Assembly: GCA_023375675.1 (NCBI GenBank)
Contig: JALQBC010000043.1
Coordinates: 242,531 to 306,530 of the forward strand
Reading direction: 5' to 3'
DNA: 64,000 bases
DNA from: Cytospora piceicola
Taxonomy: Eukaryota; Ascomycota; Sordariomycetes; Diaporthales; Cytosporaceae
Shown here: piece by piece, positions 1-13,100 of the stretch
How positions within the stretch are numbered: position 1 is the first letter of the stretch
How the letters are laid out: each line of letters starts with the position of its first letter
Notes under the pieces: generated by a model
Told to the model about the DNA's origin: nothing
Seen by the model: the letters and a program-made list of their open reading frames with translations, nothing else
Databases searched by the model: none
Program-made: the position numbers and the translations under genes

Positions 1-2214
1 AAGTACCAGACTGGAGCTTCAGACCAAACGTCAGCACCTCTCATTGTTGGGTACCTGGACGTGCTGGCCCAGCGATAACTTCACCAACAACAAAAGGCTT
101 TCTTCCAAGATAGCAATAGCATGGGTCTTAGACAGAGGTCTTTGGTCGGAAGCCGGCAGGCCAGGTGTCACGGCTAGTGCAAACCAGCATAACATCATTG
201 ATATCTGAGAAGAAAGATACCAGTGGCCGTGTCCACCCGTCCCCGCCAATGACCAGTTGGCCGGGCCACCTGATCCTCGTCAAACTGTGGGTTTTAGTCT
301 GGAACGACATGATGACTGAAACTTGGCCATGGGTAGATCTCAACTTTAATGACTTGATGACCTCTTGGCGCGAGGCTCTCGTATTAGCGAGTCCTAACAG
401 ACCACGAGTGTAGTGGCCGTGGGTGACGAGCATCATATATACTCCAGTATACCGGTACACAAGAGGGATAGTGTTGTTGGTATGAAACAGCAATACCCTC
501 CATCAAGCCTCTGCTATTAGTACCGGGGAGAAAGCCAGACAGAAGTAAAGAGACACCCTCAATTCCTCGTATAGTATTGATTTTGGCAACACCTTTGTAA
601 TACGACAACTAGCCAACGGCGAAGCTTGTCGTGGCTGGACGGCTTTGAGGGGGCGGGGGGAGGTGTTGGGTACGGTAGGTATCATTACTACCTAGGTAGA
701 TCATAGTGCTGGTGTATACGAACGGACAGGCCGATCGCTCTCGCTTCGATGCGTTCATGATGCTCTCAATACAAGTGTACCCCTGTGGGTACGCTCCATT
801 GAGACTCCAGAACGGCGTGGCATCTCCATCGGACGGGAGGCTCAACCGAGCCTCTATCATCCGTAACTTGCAGATTGCAGCACATCCGGGGCGGGAGAGC
901 ACTGACTTAGGGACGGGGACAAATTTCTTCAACGCGAATCATACCCTTGTGGCGGATTGGCCTTGTTGCATGGCTGCTTCACTGTACACCCCGTGACCTG
1001 CTAACTTTCAGGGGAACACGGGGCCTAAACGGCAGAAGTTCATGGTGACCATCACCACCACCTGGGCTAGCATCCCGTAAAGGAAAAAGGCTTGTTGTCG
1101 CTCAGTGATAAGGAGAGGCGGTGTGCATCCGGTTCAAGAGCTCAGGTGGCCTCTGCGAGCGCCGTTCCACTTGGTCTTATACAATAAGTACCTGGGTGGG
1201 CATGGACCACGGCGAACCGGTCATGAAGATTCACACTCCAGGTTCGATCGATTGACGGCCAAATATCCCCCAGAACATTGGACCCTCCGCACGCCCAAAC
1301 TGAAGAGCTTTCTTCCCTGCTTGTCGCTCACGTATAAACAAGACTTGTCATGGCTGCAACAAGCTCGTTTCAGGGGGGAACCTCCTCCTCCCACCCCCAC
1401 CCCCCCGGCGGGGCAGCGCCGTGCCGCATCGAATCCTAGAAGATAATGTGAGAAAGTTAAAACACAAAACAAATCACAAAACAGAGGGAAGGGGGTGAAC
1501 AGAGCTGCCATGCCAGCCAGGAGCTGCGCCAGGTATATGTCGAGCGGTAGTAGAGCTATGGCATGCATCGTCGCTCGGAAGGATCCCTCACGAGCGCGTG
1601 TCAGTCGGAGATTACGATTGTCTCGATAGGCCAAAGATCGACGACAATCGTTCGTGCCCATCGATTTGGTTTGGTGGGCCGAGCTCCTCCTCGCTGCACA
1701 TCTTGTATTTTTTTTCCTTTCGTGACCGGGTGACAGCTGGCAGACAGGCTGGCACGACTGGGTGAGAGGGATTGGTGGACTGGATGAGAGGAGTCAATTG
1801 ATTGGTGCCTGGTGGTGCGCAGAATACCTCCTCATGGTACTTCAGCCAGTCATGCCAGTGAATTGGCAGTGGGGCCGGGGTTGAGCCAAGGGAGGCTGAG
1901 CAAGGGCAAGGTCAAATGTTTTTCCCAATCTGGTGGGGTCTGGGTCGATGTTGGTGTCGAGGCTCTGACAGGCTGTGGCACAGCCCCTGTACTGACACGA
2001 GAAGTTGTTCGTGATTGAGGAATCCGAATCCGTACAGTAGATGCATACAATCTCCAGTTGGAATGATGGAACGTTGCGAGATGGGCTAAAGGTTTGTTAT
2101 TGTTCCCGAGGCTGACACGGACTGTTAGGGTATCGTCAGGGTACCTACATACTAAGTGAGTATTGTAATAGGTACTTAGTTACTTACTCAGTGTAAGCCA
2201 GACACCCTTCGCTC

Positions 2215-2263
2215 GGTGGATTGGTGGATTGGTGGATTGGTGGCTTGGCTTGGCTTGGCTTGG
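2215..2263. repeat. Tandem GGTGGATT then GGCTT simple repeat
   Basis: Three to four copies of an 8-base unit (ggtggatt) run into four copies of a 5-base unit (ggctt). It lies in non-coding DNA. Confidence 0.85.
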
Positions 2264-2898
2264 TGATGTTTGAGGGTAGAAGGGCTAAGAAGGCCCGGGA
2301 AGGGTTCTAAGCTTCGCTACGTTGAAGAACCAGGAGAACTTACATACACTAGGCCTCGACCCCTGTTTCATAACCTGCAGCAATGAGGCTCGAGGGGAAA
2401 AGAAAAGACGCCGCCGTCAGTCGTCATAGGATGAATGGACGCAGTGACCAGCCACCGTGACACACTCGTAGATCGATCAGGCCGACTGATGGCCTTACGC
2501 TATAATACTTGATCTGCTTATATTCCCTGGCGATGTTTGATGGTGATGGATCATCATGCCGATAGAGGCAAAGAGGACAAGCATAAAGATCGCGATGAGG
2601 CCTTGATGCGGCCTTCTGACGTTCATTTAACACTCGTGGGGCACAGCAGCCCTGGAAATCACAATTTTAAAGATTAGGATAAGCTTAGATTGCGAGCCAC
2701 ACAGTTTGCACGTTAGCTATGACCACGCGCGCTTACACTGTAAGGTAGCGCAGGAGCTGGTCTGCTCATCTCCGAACTGCAGGATGCGCGGCGTAGCTGC
2801 GTACTAAGTAGGTAGCCAACTTGTGCAAAGTGGCAGAAAGTGGGAGGCTCTGTCTGAGTTGTATTCCCATGGATGACTGAGGTGGTGTTGTCCCTTTT

Positions 2899-3018
2899 AA
2901 TTATTACTATTATTGTTATTATTATCATCACTATGGCGGCGTCGGCGGCAGTGGCGACACATGAGTGAGTACGGGTAATTGAGTGAGTGAGTGCGTGCCT
3001 GACTGACTGACTGACTGA
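2899..3018. repeat. ATT/GTT triplet run and GAGT/GACT tetranucleotide run
   Basis: An imperfect ATT/GTT triplet tract occupies 2899-2932. A gagt/gact tetranucleotide tract occupies 2979-3018. The 45 bases between them are GC-rich. The tract is intergenic. Confidence 0.8.
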
Positions 3019-4395
3019 TGATGAGCGAAATGAGGTTTCTCGGCCTGCCGTGCCGTATCGTGCCTGGCGATCCATCAATATCCATCCAACCCCCTCATCA
3101 TTTATCCTTTCTGTCGTTCTCATTCCTGCCGTTGCCGAGACGACCCGAGTCCGACCTTCCGAATGCGATCAAGTCTTAATTGTTCAACGTTACAGATTAT
3201 TCAGCGTCAATTTCGCTCCTCGCATCTCGCAGTCGCCGGTTGCACCGAATCTGTACCCAACTGTCGGAACCTCACCGCCGTGCCCACACCAGTGGCGGGC
3301 TCTCACATCGTATTCGACTTTGGGGGGGGTCCATCAGGGCTCTTCGAGGGGCCACTGCCACTGGGCCCTCAGCACACAGAGAAAGAAAGTTTGCTGGCAA
3401 CAAATACCTAGGTACCTGCAGTAGGTACCTAGGTGCCCAGGTGGGTAAAACCTCGGCATGAATCAATCCCAAGGTTATTGTATAATTGTACTGTGGTACT
3501 TACCGGGTGGTAGACGTTCCAGGGTTATTATTGCCCTGGGGACACAACATAATGGCTGGCATGACTGACATGTCAGGGGCACTGGGCGGGATCTGGCCGG
3601 ATTGGCAGGGAGTAAGGGGAGATCTTCCAGGGACCCCCAACTGTGTACGGATCCGTACCTGCATCGAGAACTCGAAAAACCCCCTGTGCTATCTGGTTGT
3701 GCGCTGTGCGCGTGCCCATCTGCCCATGCAGCGAACCCATGCAACAACAGGTTCGAGCTTAGCCCGGTTAGCCCCTACCGCTCTCATGGGCCTCCCAATC
3801 CTAGCGTGCCTTAGCCAGCCCACCACACCTGCACTCCCTGCACTACCTAGGTACTCTTCTCTCCACCGTTATGGCAACCGTCTGCCCTTCTGTGGACGAA
3901 ACCAGAGGTGGCAACACGATCCCACGCTCACGGTTGGCCAGTTGCGATGGGTCCAGGTCAGCAGATGCTGCAACCATGTCCCATGTGTCCCCATGTGTCT
4001 CCATGAGCCCCCATTCTGTCCCCTCCCAATCGGGAAATCGACACTGGTCACGAACGGCCCTTTCCATTGATAAAACAGGGCGCCCCCTTCCACTCGCCCT
4101 TACCGTCACCAATTCACGACCATCTTGTCCTACTTCATCTCACCAGCCTGCCACTCCCTTTTTCTTTTTTAATCTCACCTTTCTAGCCTTTCTAGATAGT
4201 GGTTGACTCTTCACACTCATCTCATCCCGCATTGCATTTACTTTTAATCTGCAACACCTTCGCTTTTCTGGCATCTCACCCGTCCGAGATCTCCACCAAC
4301 CGGCTCTTCAGCTAACCAAAAAGACAATTTCAATCAATCACTTGCTTTGCAACACATTTTACCAAACCTAAACAACTTCATCCATAACAGTCAAA

Positions 4396-5613
4396 ATGGT
4401 CTCCAGACTGGCATCCGCCGCGGCTGTGGTGCTCACGGCATCTTCCCTTGCCAGTGCTCAGACCTACAGTTCCTGCAACCCTATGGAGAAGACTGGTAAG
4501 AGATAATTCCCTCCTCATTGGCTTTTCATAAGAAACCTGCCCCTCTAACATCACACCTCAGACTGCGCCGCCGACCCCGCTGTAGGAACGACAAAGACAA
4601 TCGACTTCACTAAGGGCGCGAATGACTTCTTCACCATTGCAGAGGGAACCACTCTGACCTACGACGATAAACTCGGAGCCATCTTCACTATCGAAAAGGA
4701 AACCGAAGCTCCCACCATCACCTCTACCGGCTACATCTTCTTCGGAAGGGTCGATGTGACCGTGCGAGCATCCGAGGGCCAGGGTGTTGTCACCTCCATG
4801 GTCCTGCAGTCGGACGACCTGGACGAGATCGACTGGGAGTGGCTTGGAGGCGACGACACCGAGGTGCAGACCAACTACTTCGGCAAGGGCAACACAACCA
4901 CCTACGACCGTGGTGGCTTCTCCGGTGTCGGCAGCCCCGTCGAGGACTTCCACGTTTACACCATCGACTGGACCGCCGAGGAGCTGAACTGGATCATCGA
5001 CGGCACTACCGTCAGAACCCTCAAGTACGCCGATGCCAACGGTGGAAAGTCCTACCCTCAGACTCCCATGCAGATCAAGCTCGGCACCTGGGTTGCGGGT
5101 AGAAAGGATGCCGCCATTGGAACCGTCGAGTGGGCTGGAGGCTACACCGACTTCACCAAGGCTCCATTCATGGGATACTACCAGAGCATTACCATCCAGG
5201 ATTACATGAACGGTGAAACCGGCGCCAAGCAATACGTCTGGGGCGACCAGACCGGCTCCTTCGACAGCATCAAGGTCGAGAAGACCGCCAGCAGCAGCAC
5301 AAGCAGTGTCAAGAGCATTCAGAGTGCTACTTCGGCTGCCACCTCTGCCGCATCTTCCGCATCTTCCGCATCTGCCAAGAGCACCGCTTCGACCATGAGC
5401 ACCGTCACCAGCTCGGGCATCACCCTCGCCACCGGCGTTGCAAGCAGCGGTAAAGACACGACCAGCAGCGGCTCCAGCCCATCTGGCGCTTCGGCCACGT
5501 CGAGCGGCAGCAGCGGCGCATCCACGGCCGCCGTCGCCAGCTCTGGTGGCAGCAAGTCTTCCGTCAGCTTTGCCTTCCTGGGCGCTGCTTTGTTTGCATT
5601 CCTCTCCCTTTAG
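4396..5613 (+). CDS. GPI-anchored Crh-like GH16 chitin-glucan transglycosylase
   Basis: Two exons, 4396-4495 and 4562-5613, joined across a 66-nt GTAAG...CAG intron, encode 383 residues. A signal peptide (about residues 1-21, ending ASAQ) is followed by a cysteine-bearing start of the mature chain. The GH16 catalytic motif DEIDWE lies at about 121-126, with both glutamates and the middle aspartate intact. The fold continues to about residue 300. A Ser/Thr/Ala-rich stalk and a hydrophobic C-terminal segment (LGAALFAFLSL) after small residues form a GPI-attachment signal. Family knowledge: Crh1/Crf enzymes work at the plasma membrane or wall and transfer chitin chains onto beta-glucan. The exon 2 frame has no internal stop. 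The start is the only ATG that gives a signal peptide. Family assignment is strong; which paralogue it is cannot be told. Confidence 0.93.
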
Positions 5614-7339
5614 GACAGGAAAACTGGTTTTTGAAGAACGGGCATGAGCCGATTAATACCCTTTTCCGCGCCTCTCTTTCCTACTCAGGGAAGCCAGTCA
5701 TCGCCTCGACGGCTTGGCTGGTCTCCGCTCTTTGCTGCTATACAAGACCTTTTCTCACATCGGCTTCATGCTCGAGCGGGGACCATGAGAGACGTGTATT
5801 CTTGTAATGATGATTGTTTCGAAGTGTTTATGGACAAAACGGACGAAGGCAAACCGCACATACGGGGCCAACTGCATGATACCACCACATACAAACCTCT
5901 TTGACGGAAGTATTGTTTTTAGATTATGGCTTTTCGCGAGACTTCAGAGCGGCGGCGGAGACGCCGCTCTCAGGCCTGGGGAGTATACAGCCTCATGCTA
6001 TACCGGCTTAGACTAGAAGAACAATTACAAAAGACTAGAGACAGCTTCGTGGCTGGGGCATAATTCCGTTCCATCTCGTTGAGTGAAATCGTGTTGATAC
6101 ATGTGCAATCTCTTGTGCTTTTGGAAAGATGACGCCAAGCTCAGGAGTAGGCGGTCTATCGTTCTGTTCATTTCCTAGGGTCCCCGGCCACAAGGCTCCT
6201 GAGGCGATGGCTTGACAAGCGTGAAGATCGTGACAGGGCCTGGCTTGTTTGGCTTTGGCTACCCTGGGGTGCTAGAGTGGAGGACGGGGGGATCAAGGCT
6301 ACAGGTGGGTGTGCGTTCCCCGGGTGAGAAGTATTCTCCAGAGTCTCGACCTTGGCGGTATACTGGCACGCAGGATGCATTCGTTTCACTCAAATGAATT
6401 GGACAACCCTTGATACATATGTCGGGTAAAAACAGTGTTGGGCCAAAACATCGAAGCCTCTCCACTGGGCTCAGTTCATGTGTGGACTGGAAAGAACTAG
6501 GTCCCAGACTTGCGCAACTATGTACTAACGTAACGCTGAGCCGAAAAGGAAATTGCAACGAAGAATACAGTGACACGCTTCTCGATCATGGTCCTGATGA
6601 CATTTAAGGGGGATTATGGCGCAGGTGGAGCTGGGTATGTTGACGGCTGCCTGGACGGTACCAAATATGCAGCTCTCCAGGGCTGTTAGCTTCTTGCGCA
6701 TGAGGACAGCTCCACCTGAATGACTGCAGGTTGAGTCTTAACGTAGTTGAGGTTCGACTTCCACTATCGATATAATATACTACAACAGTATGCTCCTGCT
6801 GTAGGTCCGAGCCTCGTCCAGGTATAGTCTCTCCGGTTGCTTACTCGCTTCGCGCAAATGGATCACTCGAACAGGTAGGCATCACTGTCGCGTATTTCAT
6901 GAAACTAAACTCATGATAAGAATACTTCTATTGCAAATCTTCTGTCTGCTCTTCCAAAATCTCGGTAATGCATCGCTGTGTACTTAGTGACCCAATCAAG
7001 TAGGTAGTTGACTCGTTCCAATACTCAGGTAGCGACATGATCAACACCCCCCCCCCAAACAACCCTCTTTTTTTCTTCTTTTTGTTTTCTTCTTTCTTCT
7101 TTCTTCTTTCTTCTGGGCTTTTAGTCATCGTCCTTCCTACCTCATTTTTTGAAAAACAACGAATTCCATTTGCGTGAGTCTCCAACTCATAACAATGTCG
7201 TCAACAGGTATGCATCAAATGATCTTGTCCAAAGAAATCATCGCACCGGGCAACTAATGTCCCGGGTCAACGACCATAGCAACTGGCCAGAGTACCAAAA
7301 TGAAGCAGTCATCCAAAGCTCTCAGTACGGCGAGTACCT
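5614..7339. other. Intergenic region between crh-like gene and CaaX gene
   Basis: This holds the presumed 3' UTRs of two convergent genes. The only structure is a poly-C run at about 7047-7055 and the TTC/TTTC tract at 7070-7115. No open frame here has coding character or a start/splice pattern. Confidence 0.6.
7070..7115. repeat. CTT/CTTT microsatellite
   Basis: A pyrimidine tract of ttctt and ttcttc units follows a nine-C run. It is downstream of the stop codon of the minus-strand gene at 7340-8193. Confidence 0.8.
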
Positions 7340-8193
7340 TCAAAGTATTACGCAGTCATCCATGCATCCAAGCTCGTTCTTGCGCTGATGGTGTGGATGT
7401 GAAGACGACCTCTGGTGATGTGAAGAGGCCGAATGGTGCCCGTGTGAAGACGACGCGTGGCGCCCCGACCGCGGGCTATGGTGTTGACTCGGCCCGCTCC
7501 CTGCCGCCCGTGGGTGTGAATGGGCCCTGGGGTCCTCCACCTCAAGATGGTGTGTCGGCCGGCCCACGGTCACGGCCGCCCGTGCTGCCGCGTGCCCGGA
7601 GGCCCTGGAGCCCGAGCCCGAGCCGGAATTGGAGGAGCCCTGGAGGTAGGTGGACGGGGGGGTGGCCAGGTAGCCGGGGCTCTCGGTCTGGTATTGTGCC
7701 TGCTGGCGGGTGTAGTCGTGTGCCCTTTGGAACCCGGGGTTCTCCGAGTCCATGTAGATCCGGTCCCGGAACCTTTCTGTGCGCTCGTCTCTCTCGTCCT
7801 CTCTTTGCGCCTGTGACTCTGTCTGTCCGTATTTCGCCCAGACACTGTTTTTGGGGGGGTTGAGTGTTAACTTCGGTGGCTGGATGGATGTTGATAAGGG
7901 GTCTTCTCAACTCACTCTCCTTCAGTCTTGAATCCGTACATGGAGTTGGACATTGGGGTGCCCTGTCCTGTAAAGTCTGATCGAGGCTGGCTACTAAATA
8001 GGCGGTGTGTATTGATTAGTATATATACTTTGATACTTATAGTTACAATGACCTTATATGGGCCCTTAGTCTCTTACATGTTCGCTGGCGGGTATGCTGG
8101 AAACTGGCCGCCACCTGTGTAGCAGCTTGCATGGGCGCTCTGGTCTTCGTCCGGGGTGAAGGCGGAAGGGTTATGTCTACTTCCTCCAGCCAT
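7340..8193 (-). CDS. Small His/Ser-rich protein with C-terminal CaaX (CVIL) box
   Basis: Not a recognised family. Model on the minus strand: exon 1 8193-8115, exon 2 7967-7916, exon 3 7844-7340, total 636 nt, 211 residues. Exon 3 is the best supported: its frame opens at a CAG acceptor (7845) and stays open to 7340. Exon 2 has a clean GTGAGT donor at 7915, in phase with exon 3. The first junction is weaker: only the GTGGCG donor at 8114 keeps the frame, while the better-looking GTAAGA donor at 8077 would shift it. Translation could instead start at an ATG inside exon 2 (about 7953). The protein has a charged Glu/Arg/Gln middle, a Gly/Ser patch, and a His/Ser/Arg-rich tail ending CMDDCVIL. CVIL fits a CaaX prenylation box, and terminal Leu favours geranylgeranylation, so membrane attachment is inferred. 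No domain was identified. Confidence 0.6.
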
Positions 8194-10169
8194 GGTTTCG
8201 TAGTTGCGTGGCTTGTTAAGTCGATGGCGTATTAGACCGGGATTCTCAATGAGTTTCTCGTAGTTGTTTGGGCTGAACGAGTAAGAGATTACTTGGGAGT
8301 GTATGTGTATGTGTCTTGGGAGAGGGGGAGGGCAGGACAGGAGCCTTTCGGGAAATTAGTTTTTATAGTCGATATTATAGACCGTGACTGTTATATTGCC
8401 TTGAAGATATTATAAGATGTTTTTCTCACTATAGATTGCTACTCACATGCGTAAGCAGCGCATTCTGCATCAGCTTCGAGGCCCAGGGGTACCCACGGTG
8501 ATTTTAATGACATCTTGCTTTTATTCATAAAACGTCCCGGATACTTTCTTGAGCCAGTCAACCCGAAAGTCAAGGTCACCTTGCTTCGAGTTCTTCGATC
8601 CATCCTTACACAAACGCTTTTCATTGCCACCGAGGTGCAGGGCATGCTCCGTGATGAGGCGGTGCTTGTGAGTTTGTCTCACCTCAGGAGTCAGCGCCAC
8701 CGCAAGTAAGTTCATAACTGTTTGTTTCTCAACAGATTGACCGCCTACTCTAAATCTCTATAAGAGACAAAGGTGAGTTTGTTATACCCAAGAACCAATA
8801 GCCAATTATGTTGTATATGTATGATCAGGAAGTGACGGGCCAGTATATAAGATCGTAACATATCGAAGAAGATGGTCGCATTCAGTTCGCACCGTATTGC
8901 CCTGCCAAATCGGCAGTAATAGCTCCCCGTCGATTTGTAAGGTCTCTCATATTCAACTTCAATGCAGTTTGGGCATTCCTGGGCATTCCAATGATACACC
9001 TGTCGAAAGGCTATGTCGTGCAGATGTTGCTGATTCGGTATATGAAGACTGGCCATACGAATATTCCATTCTCGTAATATCACTATGCCCGTTCCCGCTT
9101 ACTTGTTCGAACAGATATGCACAATTATTAAAGCTAGAGAACTGAACTCGGTCGATGATGAGGAGTCCGTGAAGCACATGAGAACTTGGAGGCATCTAGG
9201 TGCTGCGATCCGAAGTCCACATCCGGTGATATAATACACCGCCGTCATTAACGTCGACCTCGGTATGGAAACAACTACTCTGGGTATTTCAGTATCCGAG
9301 GCTGAGCCCTTCGACGAGCTCTAAAGTGCTGGGGCTTTGACTGACTCATTATGATTGCAAGTACTCTGGCTTATGCACCCTGACTGTTGATTGTTGTAAC
9401 CGTCAACTGGTAGCCTCGTAACCGATTCTTGGCGTGGTTATTAGTAATACCAGCAATGTGTTCCCTTGACTGTACAGCCCAACTTATTCTGTCATAAACA
9501 GTGTCAGTATGTAAATCGGTATATTGAGCATAGTGCGTTAGTACAATGGACGGTGTGGAACATTGATACTGACTATGGTTTCTACTTATCAGTCTTCTGT
9601 CTTCACCCCGTGTTGGAACCGCGAGGTGCTCAGGTGAATCCCTACATGTATGCTACTTGACGATGGTATGAATGCCTGGTACAAGATAGTTGTGGCCCCC
9701 GGGTCCCCTTGATTAATATGGTTTGCCTCATCAGACGCAAGTGCTTCCGTATTAGAGTTGTACTTCCTCCAGCGTGTCAGAGTCTTCAATGCTCTTGGAG
9801 ATGAAGAAGCAAGCCTACCTAAGTACTTAAGTACTTAAGTACTTATCTACTTAAGTACTCATTGTGCTGTGAGGCTGAGAAAAGTCGGACCAATCAGAAG
9901 CTGTCTGTCTTTACTGTGGGGCTTGGCGAGCCCAGGCCCACTTTGGTCGTTACATGTACAGAAGCGCAAACATGGCCCGTGCTTTTGCTTCCTAAAGCAT
10001 CCAAGGATCATTCAACAATCAAAGAAAACACCACCAAACACCACCACCAGTCCACCTCACTTTGTGACTGACAACCCGACACGACCCGATCTGCCTCGCA
10101 CATCACACTTGATCCTTTGCGAAACCCAGACCTCGATGATCAAGTCAGAGAATTGACCAAGTAGCAAAG
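8194..10169. other. Intergenic region, divergent promoters
   Basis: This lies between the minus-strand CaaX gene and the plus-strand TPR gene, so it must carry both promoters. A perfect TGACTCA, a possible CPC1/Gcn4-type site, is at 9342-9348. A palindromic acttaagt array runs from about 9817 to 9859. No coding frame is supported. The last 150 bases are A/C-rich, typical of a fungal 5' leader. Confidence 0.55.
9817..9859. repeat. Tandem ACTTAAGT palindromes
   Basis: About four overlapping copies of the self-complementary octamer acttaagt, with related ctaagtac units. This is a variant of the CTAGGTAC palindromes found elsewhere in intergenic DNA of the window. Confidence 0.75.
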
Positions 10170-13100
10170 ATGGCAGCTGCAGCTGTAGCTGTGGACTTTG
10201 CCTACCTGTCCACGCATCTCGGTGTGCCAGAAAACTCCCTTTCAACCGTCGCAACTGCCCCTACCGTTGACCTCATCAGCGCAGTCCTCCAGGCTGTCGC
10301 CGCAAAGGCCCACGAGTTCGAAACCCTCTACTCGGAGAAACTCCAGGTCGACATCGAGCTCGAGAATGCCGTTCGCAGCTCCGAGGCGCGCTGCCAAACC
10401 TTCAAGGCCACTGCCGACAAGTCTCTGAAGGACGTTGAAGAACTTCGAAGGAAGCTTCAAAATGAAGGTATGGTTATTGTAGCTGCCACCTGTGCCTGTG
10501 AAACACGCCGGCGACTACCAACGGGAGGAATACTGACGCGATTCCGCCTTTCTCAGAATCCACACGCCAGGCCCTGGAGTCCGAGCTCCAGCAACTCAAG
10601 TCGTCGAGCGGCAACAGCGTTTCCGAAATCGAAAACCTCCGCGCGCGCATCACATCCCTCGAGGAATCGAACCGCGACACACTCTCAGTGGTCGAATCCA
10701 AGACCACCGCCAACTCAGAGCTGCTGAAAGACCTGCAGAAGCTGCAGCAGAAGAACACCGAGCTCAGCAAGCAGGTCGCCGAACTCCACCAATCCATACA
10801 GGCCGAGAAGGCCGCCGCCAACAGCGCCAAATGGCGCGAGCAGAACCTGCAGCAAGAACTCGAACTCACGAGGAAGAACAACTCTTGGTTCGAGGATGAG
10901 CTAAAGACGAAGCGAGAGGAGGCGAACAAATACCGGAAGGAGAAGACTGCCCGCATTGCTGAGCTGGAGCGACTCAACGGGGAGCAAAAGTCCACAATCG
11001 ATTCCTTAACCCGCGGCGAACAACAACTCCGATCCCAGCTGGAGGTCGCGCAGCGAAAGGCAGATGACTCCCTCACCAAGGTTCAGCAGCTCCAAGAGTC
11101 TGCTGCTCGCACAGAGGAGAGCTTCCGGCAAGAGCTCGAAGCGTCCAGACGCTTGGCTGAGCTGCAAGTTCAGCAGGCTGAGACCAGTAAGCAGAGGCTC
11201 AGGGAGGTCGAGACCAGGCTCGATAAGGTACAGGATGACTTCGCAATCCAGAAGATGCGCATCGAGAAGCAGCTTGAGGATGAGAAGTCAGAGCACCAAA
11301 AGGCCTTTGAACGCGTACGAGAGCTGGAGCAAGAAAATAGTCATTTGCAGGTACAGGTTGATGCTCCTCCTCAACCGCAGTTTGGATCGAGGCCTCAAAC
11401 TCCTGTGGCCAATGGGTCTCACTTGAGGGCTGCCTCGCCTTTCGGAACACCTGGCTCGCTGAGGGGCAAGAGCATGACCGCGACACAAGCAATCGATGAG
11501 CTTTGGAAGGTCAAGGCCGAGCTGATCAATGCGAAGAAGCGGAACCAGCAGTTGGTGCAGGAATTGGACGAGACCATGGCTGTCCTCGAGGCGAAGGCAC
11601 CCGAATTCAACGGGCTGGAGGCCGAGATTGAGAAGCTGCGCAGCGAAAACATTGGAATGACGCAGCTAGCGGACGAAAGCTTCCAGGAGCGTGATATGGC
11701 AAAGAAGGCCGCCCGAAAGGCTGAGGCTGCCTTGAACACGGCCCAGTCAGAAGCCAACATCCTCCGTGCCCAACTTCGAGATCTGGGTATTCAAATCCAG
11801 CTGCTCGTTTTCAACCTCCAGGCGCAAGAGAAGGGTGTGGACCAACTTACGGAGGAAGAGGTGATAATATTCCAGCAACTGCAGCAGGGTGAGGTCGCTG
11901 AGGGCTCTTTGGACGACCTGTCAGACACCCATCGGTTTATCACGGAGAAATTCGTCGCCTTCAAGGACATCTACGAACTGCAGTCCAAGAACCAGGAGCT
12001 GCTCAGAATAACCCGCGAGCTCGCAGACAAGATGGAAAGCGAAGAGGCACTGGCCGCCAAGCAACAAGCTGTCGATAACGAGAGAGAGCTTGGTTCCTTG
12101 CGTGACACTTGCGCCCGTCTGCAGGATGAGATCAAGTCGATGACCATTCGCATGAAATCGCATATGCAGGAGCGAGACATGTTCCGGCGTATGGCGGAAG
12201 CGCAGCGACTTAGAAATGGGGAGCCTAGTGATGCCGAAGGCAGCCAGCGGGAGGTTCTCGCCAGCATCGAGCAGAATTCTAACGTGGATGAGGCGGAGGT
12301 GAACACTGCGCTTCGTGAGTTGCAGAGCAGTTTCGATTCCTACCGTCATGAATCCGGCATCGATCGCAAGGCTATGCGTGAGCAGGTCGATAGGCTCTCG
12401 TCGGAGAAGAACGCGCTACAGGGTGAGGTTGCTCGGATACGTAGTCAGCACGACCTCGCCTCCGAACGCTACGCTATGCTGCAATCCAACTACGAGGCCA
12501 TGCAAAACGAGAAGTCGGAGCTTCAAAAGAGGAGCCAGAGCCTCTCAGAAGCCGCTGCGAAGCAAGATCTGCGAAGCCAACAACTGGCATCAGATCTTGT
12601 CGAAACAAGGGCGTTGCTGGATAGCGTACAGAGCAAGTGCGCCAACCTGGAGGCCGAGAAGGGCCTTTGGACGAGCATTCGTGATCGTATCAACAAGGAC
12701 AATGAGGATCTCGCAAAGGAGAAAGCTAGTCTCAGCGCTCTGCTCACTCAGCAACAGACGTTGCTGAACGAGCAGCACGCTTCGGAGGCTGAGACGAAAC
12801 GGAACTTGAGCGACCAGGTCGAATCGTTGAGGACGGAGCTGAACACGACCAAGCGCAAGCTCACCGACGAGATCGAAGAGAGTAGAAGGTTCCAACAGCG
12901 CAAGGAGTTCGAAACTCAACAACACCAAAAGCGGGTAGATGAGCTCATGAGCAGTCTTAACTCGGTCAAGGAGGAACTCGTTGCTGCTAAGACTAGCAAA
13001 GACCACCTGCAGGCCCGTGTTGATGAGCTATCAATCGAGCTTCGCAGTGCCCAGGAGAAGGCGGAGCGCTTGCAGCCTAGGCCAACACCCAGGCCCGGCA

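Larger units (their letters stand above)
1..4395. other. Intergenic region without a supported gene
   Basis: Only short, compositionally random open frames are present on both strands. The stretch holds simple repeats (2215-2263, 2899-2932, 2979-3018) and CCTAGG/GGTACC palindromes near 3405-3436 and 3846-3854. The last 200 bases are pyrimidine-rich and end in an A/C-rich run before the ATG at 4396, as expected for a fungal 5' leader of the next gene. Confidence 0.6.

Noticed and set aside
7300..7863. 187-codon plus-strand frame over the CaaX gene
   Set aside because: Arg/Pro/Ser-rich shadow; the minus strand has consistent splice sites, an open frame over three exons and a CaaX ending.
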